The notes beneath the pieces were generated by a model. It had not been told where the DNA came from. It saw only the letters and a list, made by a program, of their open reading frames with translations, and did no database searches. The translations under genes and the position numbers were made by a program. Of a DNA stretch of 64,000 nt, positions 60,853-64,000 are shown piece by piece (within the stretch, counting starts at the first letter, position 1; each line of letters starts with the position of its first letter). Source of the DNA: Candidatus Delongbacteria bacterium (GTDB taxonomy: Bacteria; CAIWAD01); contig JBAYTZ010000005.1 in NCBI GenBank assembly GCA_041675285.1, forward strand, positions 186,001 to 250,000, in the 5' to 3' direction.

Positions 60853-62019
60853 ATGGAACTGGCCCGCATCTTTGAGCTGGAAGCCCGGGACGGCCGCGCC
60901 CGGGCCGGCCGCCTGATCCTGCCCCACGGCGAGGTGCCCACCCCCGTCTTCATGCCCGTGGGCACCCGGGCCAGCGTGAAGACCCTGGACTGCCGCGACC
61001 TGCGGGAGCTGGAGATCAGCATGCTGCTGGGCAACAGCTACCACCTCTACCTGCGGCCGGGCATCGAGCTGCTGACCCGGGCCGGCGGCCTGCACGCCTT
61101 CATGCGCTGGCCGGGCCCGATCCTGACGGATTCCGGGGGCTTCCAGGTTTTCAGCCTGGGGGATTTGCGCAAGCTGCGCGAGGAGGGCGCGGATTTCCGC
61201 AGCCACCTGGACGGCAGCCGGCACCTGTTCACGCCGGAGTCGGTGGTGGAGATCCAGCGCGGGCTGGGCTCGGACGTGATGATGCAACTGGACGAGTGCC
61301 CGCCCGGCACCTGCAGCGAGGAATACGCGGCGGCCAGCCTGGAGCGCAGCGCGCGCTGGGCGGTCCGGGCCCGCCGGGCCTGGGAGGAGAGCCGGCCCCT
61401 GCACGGCCATCCCCAGGCCCTGTTTCCCATCGTCCAGGGCGGCGTGTACGACGGCCAGCGCCGGCGCTCCATGGACCTGCTGCTGCAGCAGGACTGGCCG
61501 GGCGTGGCCATCGGCGGTCTGAGCGTGGGGGAGGGCAAGCCGGACATGCGGCGGATCACCGAGCTCTGCGGCCGCGAGCTGCCGGCCGGGCTGCCGCGCT
61601 ACCTGATGGGCGTGGGCACGCCGGAGGACATCCTGGAGAGCGTGGCCCTGGGGATCGACATGTTCGACTGCGTGCTGCCCACGCGCAACGCGCGCAAGGG
61701 CACCCTGTTCACCAGCCTGGGCCGCTATTCCGCGCGCTCGGCGCGGCACAGCGAGTCCTTCGACCAGCCCGTCGATCCGGCCTGCGACTGTTTCACCTGC
61801 CGGCACTACGACCGCGCCCACCTGCGGCACCTCTTCCACGTGGAGGAGTTCAGCGCCATGCGCTTGGGCACCCTGCACAACCTGCGCTACTTTCTGCGAC
61901 TGATGCAGGGGGCGCGGCAGGCCATCCAGGCGGGACGCTACGCGGCCTACGTGGAGCAGACGCTGGCGCCGTACCGCCGGCCCGCTGCGGACGGGACAGA
62001 GCGGGCGGCCACGTCCTGA
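60853..62019 (+). CDS. tgt: Queuine/preQ1 tRNA-ribosyltransferase
   Basis: A 388-residue TIM-barrel enzyme that swaps the wobble guanine of GUN-anticodon tRNAs for the queuosine precursor. Key blocks: VGTRASVKTLD, GNSYHLYLRPG, ILTDSGGFQVFSLG (catalytic Asp), FPIVQGGVYD, AIGGLSVGEGK, DMFDCVLPTRNARKGTLF (nucleophile Asp) and the zinc site CDCFTCRHYDRAHLRHLF. Normal length. GGAG precedes the ATG. It probably forms a transcription unit with etfB and etfA, which follow at 52 nt. Confidence 0.96.
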   Translation: MELARIFELEARDGRARAGRLILPHGEVPTPVFMPVGTRASVKTLDCRDLRELEISMLLGNSYHLYLRPGIELLTRAGGLHAFMRWPGPILTDSGGFQVFSLGDLRKLREEGADFRSHLDGSRHLFTPESVVEIQRGLGSDVMMQLDECPPGTCSEEYAAASLERSARWAVRARRAWEESRPLHGHPQALFPIVQGGVYDGQRRRSMDLLLQQDWPGVAIGGLSVGEGKPDMRRITELCGRELPAGLPRYLMGVGTPEDILESVALGIDMFDCVLPTRNARKGTLFTSLGRYSARSARHSESFDQPVDPACDCFTCRHYDRAHLRHLFHVEEFSAMRLGTLHNLRYFLRLMQGARQAIQAGRYAAYVEQTLAPYRRPAADGTERAATS

Positions 62020-62071
62020 GCTTGATACATTGCATCCACAACGACGGAAACCGGAAAGGCAGGGAGGCTGC

Positions 62072-62818
62072 ATGCGCATTGTTGTGTGCCTGAAACGGGT
62101 GCCGGACACGGAGAGCGTGATCCGCCTGACCCCGGACGGGACGACCATCGAACGCGGGGATCTGAACTACATCATCAACCCCTACGACGAATATGCCCTG
62201 GAGGCTGCCCTGCAGCTGAAAGAGGCGGAGGGCGGCGAGGTCGTGCTGCTCTGCGCCGGCGAGGCGGAGGCGGACAGCACCCTGCGCAAGGGCCTGGCGA
62301 TGGGGGCCGACGAGGCCGTCCTGCTGCAGGTGCCGCAGGATCTGCGCGACCCCTGGAGCACGGCCCGCCTGCTGGCGGACTGGCTGCGCGCCCACCCGGC
62401 GGATCTGATCCTGGCGGGCAAGCAGGGCGTGGACTACGACCACGGCGCGGTGCCCGGCATGCTGGCTGAGCTGCTCGGGCTGCCCTCAGCCACGGCCATC
62501 TGCGCGCTGGAACGTGTGGCGGACGGCGTGCGCGTGGAGCGCGAGGTGGAGGCCGGGCGCGAGCGCATCCGCCTGCCGCTGCCCTGCGTGCTTAGCGCCG
62601 ACAAGGGCTTGAACGAGCCGCGCTACGCCAGCCTCAAGGGCATCATGCTGGCCAAGAAGAAGCCCCTCGAGGTGCTGGAGAGCCAGGCCGCGCCCGAGGC
62701 GGAGGCGGGACGCGTGGCCCTGCCCCCGGCCCGGCCGGCGGGACGCGTGATCGGCGAAGGTGCGCAGGCGGCGGGGGAACTCCTGCGGCTGCTCAAGGAA
62801 GAAGCCCGGGTGCTGTAG
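62072..62818 (+). CDS. etfB: Electron transfer flavoprotein beta subunit
   Basis: A 248-residue protein. AGGGAGG precedes the ATG. Family blocks: IVVCLKRVPDTES, YIINPYDEYALEAALQLKE, KGLAMGADEAVLL, LILAGKQGVDYDHGAVPGMLAELLG and the ETF-beta signature near EPRYASLKGIMLAKKKPLE. With EtfA it carries electrons from acyl-CoA and other flavin dehydrogenases to the quinone pool. It is followed ten bases later by etfA. Confidence 0.95.
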   Translation: MRIVVCLKRVPDTESVIRLTPDGTTIERGDLNYIINPYDEYALEAALQLKEAEGGEVVLLCAGEAEADSTLRKGLAMGADEAVLLQVPQDLRDPWSTARLLADWLRAHPADLILAGKQGVDYDHGAVPGMLAELLGLPSATAICALERVADGVRVEREVEAGRERIRLPLPCVLSADKGLNEPRYASLKGIMLAKKKPLEVLESQAAPEAEAGRVALPPARPAGRVIGEGAQAAGELLRLLKEEARVL

Positions 62819-62828
62819 GAGAATGAGC

Positions 62829-63773
62829 ATGAACATCGTCTGTCTGATCGAACAAACGGGCGGCCTGGAGCGCGGCAGCGCGCGCGAGGCCCTGGGTTTG
62901 GCGCGCCGCCTGGCGGACGCCGCGGGCGGGCAGGTCACGGGCCTGGTCCTGGGCAGCCTGCGCGACCCGGCGGCCCTGGGCGGCTGGGGCGCCCATCGCG
63001 TGGTGGAACTGCCGGCCCTGGACGGCCCGGGCTCCAGCGACGCCTGGTCCGCCGGTCTGGCCGAGGCCCTGGGCCCGCTGGCCCCCGACCTGATCCTGCT
63101 CTCCGCCAGCGCCAGCGGACGCGAACTGGGTCCGCGGCTGGCCGCCCGGCTGGGCACGGGACTGGTGGCGGAATGCACGGAGCTGGCCTGGCAGGACGGG
63201 CAGTGGCTGGCCACCCGGCCGATCTTTGCGGGCAAGGTGCTGGTGACGGCGCCGGTCGCCGGAAAGCCAGCCTTGGTGTCTCTGCGGGCCAAGGTCTTCG
63301 CCGTGCAGGAAGGCGGCCCGGCCGCCCACGTGGAGCAGGCGACCCTGGCCGCGCGGGAGATGCAGGCCGTGGTGGAGGAGATCCTGGCCGCGGCCGGCGG
63401 CAAGCTGGACTTGAGCGAGGCGGACATCATCGTCAGCGGCGGGCGCGGCGTGGGCGGGCCGGAGGGCTTCGCGCCGCTGGAGGAGCTGGCCGCCAAACTG
63501 GGCGCCGCGGTGGGCGCCTCCCGGGCGGCCGTGGATGCCGGCTGGCGTCCGCACAGCCAGCAGGTGGGTCAGACGGGCAAGGTGGTCAACCCCACCCTCT
63601 ACATCGCCTGCGGCATCTCGGGGGCCATCCAGCACCTGGCCGGGATGAAGAACTCGCGCTACATCGTGGCCATCAACAAGGACCCCGAGGCGCCGATCTT
63701 CAAGCTGGCCGACTACGGCATCGTGGGGGATCTGTTCGAGGTGGTGCCGGCCCTGAGCCGCGCGCTGGCCTGA
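62829..63773 (+). CDS. etfA: Electron transfer flavoprotein alpha subunit
   Basis: A 314-residue protein. ATG 62829 is preferred because AGGAG lies seven bases upstream; ATG 62823 is too close to that site. The N-terminal domain has NIVCLIEQTGGL and LILLSASASGRELGPRLAARLG. The FAD-binding C-terminal domain has IIVSGGRGVGGPEGF, ASRAAVDAGWRPHSQQVGQTGK, LYIACGISGAIQHLAGM and IVAINKDPEAPIFKLADYGIVGD. It pairs with EtfB in a heterodimer. The canonical (not bifurcating-type) pattern is likely but not certain. Confidence 0.95.
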   Translation: MNIVCLIEQTGGLERGSAREALGLARRLADAAGGQVTGLVLGSLRDPAALGGWGAHRVVELPALDGPGSSDAWSAGLAEALGPLAPDLILLSASASGRELGPRLAARLGTGLVAECTELAWQDGQWLATRPIFAGKVLVTAPVAGKPALVSLRAKVFAVQEGGPAAHVEQATLAAREMQAVVEEILAAAGGKLDLSEADIIVSGGRGVGGPEGFAPLEELAAKLGAAVGASRAAVDAGWRPHSQQVGQTGKVVNPTLYIACGISGAIQHLAGMKNSRYIVAINKDPEAPIFKLADYGIVGDLFEVVPALSRALA

Positions 63774-63798
63774 TTCCACTCCGCAGCCGCCTGCACAC

Positions 63799-63826
63799 AA
63801 AAAAGGGGCCCCGGTTGGGGCCCCTT
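63799..63826. terminator. Terminator between etfA and the right-edge gene
   Basis: AAGGGGCCCC/GGGGCCCCTT is a perfect 10-bp stem with a GGTT loop. On the minus strand it ends in a run of six T (A-run 63799-63804), so it strongly suits the gene at the right edge. On the plus strand it can also end etfBA. A second hairpin, CGTTGAC/GTCAACG, lies at 63830-63850. Confidence 0.85.
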
Positions 63827-63869
63827 CCCCGTTGACGGGGCTTGTCAACGGTTGTCGCGTCACACACAG

Positions 63870-64000
63870 CTATACAGAGAGGGTTGGGTAGGCAGATTGC
63901 CGGTGCCCGAAGTCAAGGACTTCTTGCCCCGACCCTGTGCTTTTCAGCAACAAACGTGCCACCTCAAACCCACTGCTCCGATAAAAGTTCCAAAGTCGAA
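63870..64000 (-). CDS. 3' end of a minus-strand gene (partial), unidentified
   Basis: An open frame enters from the right edge and ends at a TAG at 63870-63872, giving 42 residues that include RLWNFYRSSGFEVARLLLK. A strong minus-strand terminator lies 44 nt after the stop, which supports a real gene ending here. The FYRSSGFE segment is reminiscent of the end of GNAT acetyltransferases, but the fragment is too short to assign. Confidence 0.4.
   Translation of the reverse strand, partial: RLWNFYRSSGFEVARLLLKSTGSGQEVLDFGHRQSAYPTLSV

Overview
The window is a GC-rich, gene-dense stretch of a diderm, flagellated bacterium. Three secreted proteins end in a C-terminal sorting-type domain with the PNPFNP motif (genes ending at 7541, 16325 and 60168). 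That domain is typical of the FCB group and its uncultured relatives (Krumholzibacteriota/Delongbacteria/Eisenbacteria-like lineages). The phylum-level guess is inference. The flagellar genes, outer-membrane barrels and secreted proteases are read directly. No insertion sequence, phage module or CRISPR array was seen.

Layout. Positions 1-2415: the 3' part of a PAS-rich hybrid histidine kinase and a small VOC protein. 2441-7862: two secreted beta-helix-type proteins separated by copies of a dispersed intergenic repeat. 8020-16589: a receiver/PEP-synthase-like ATP-grasp fusion, a laminin-B-like secreted protein, tRNA-Gln, a Wzi-like outer-membrane protein, a large sorted surface protein and tRNA-Leu. 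16590-22976: a DUF1848 protein, citrate synthase, a subtilase, a deoxynucleoside kinase, tRNA-Thr and a His/Cys-rich DUF4384 protein. 23226-26331: trmL, argS and xth. 26497-39803: one long operon with overlapping genes, holding flhB, flhA, an HD-GYP response regulator, flhF, a degenerate flhG-like gene, a small membrane protein, fliA, an HDOD protein, two kinase-like proteins that lack an ATPase domain, and a membrane-anchored TPR/HTH protein. 39930-45503: a lamin-tail protein, then an ECF sigma / anti-sigma / bactofilin-barrel / toast-rack cassette. 45573-47010: a Cu/Zn efflux permease with an HMA tail and a small convergent membrane protein. 47191-54262: the housekeeping string scpA-scpB-rluB-cmk-plsC-aminotransferase-rpsA. 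54687-63773: mtaB, a very large M36 metalloprotease, an alkyltransferase-like gene, a putative sigma54-driven structured RNA, tgt, etfB and etfA. At the right edge is the 3' end of a minus-strand gene.

Two non-coding signals stand out. First, a repeat of about 300 nt occurs in three full copies (2441-2744, 7558-7862, 54341-54640). Its hairpins differ between copies by paired, compensatory changes, so it behaves like a structured RNA rather than junk. Second, the gap between the alkyltransferase-like gene and tgt carries a sigma54 promoter match with one mismatch at 60600-60616, followed after the expected distance by a rod-like stem, two more hairpins and a strong terminator ending at 60813. 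This looks like a small RNA of about 187 nt or a structured leader of tgt-etfBA.

The flagellar operon is unusual in mixing export and assembly genes (flhB, flhA, flhF, fliA) with c-di-GMP-type (HD-GYP), HDOD and incomplete-kinase signalling genes. Its FlhG-like ATPase has lost both P-loop lysines.
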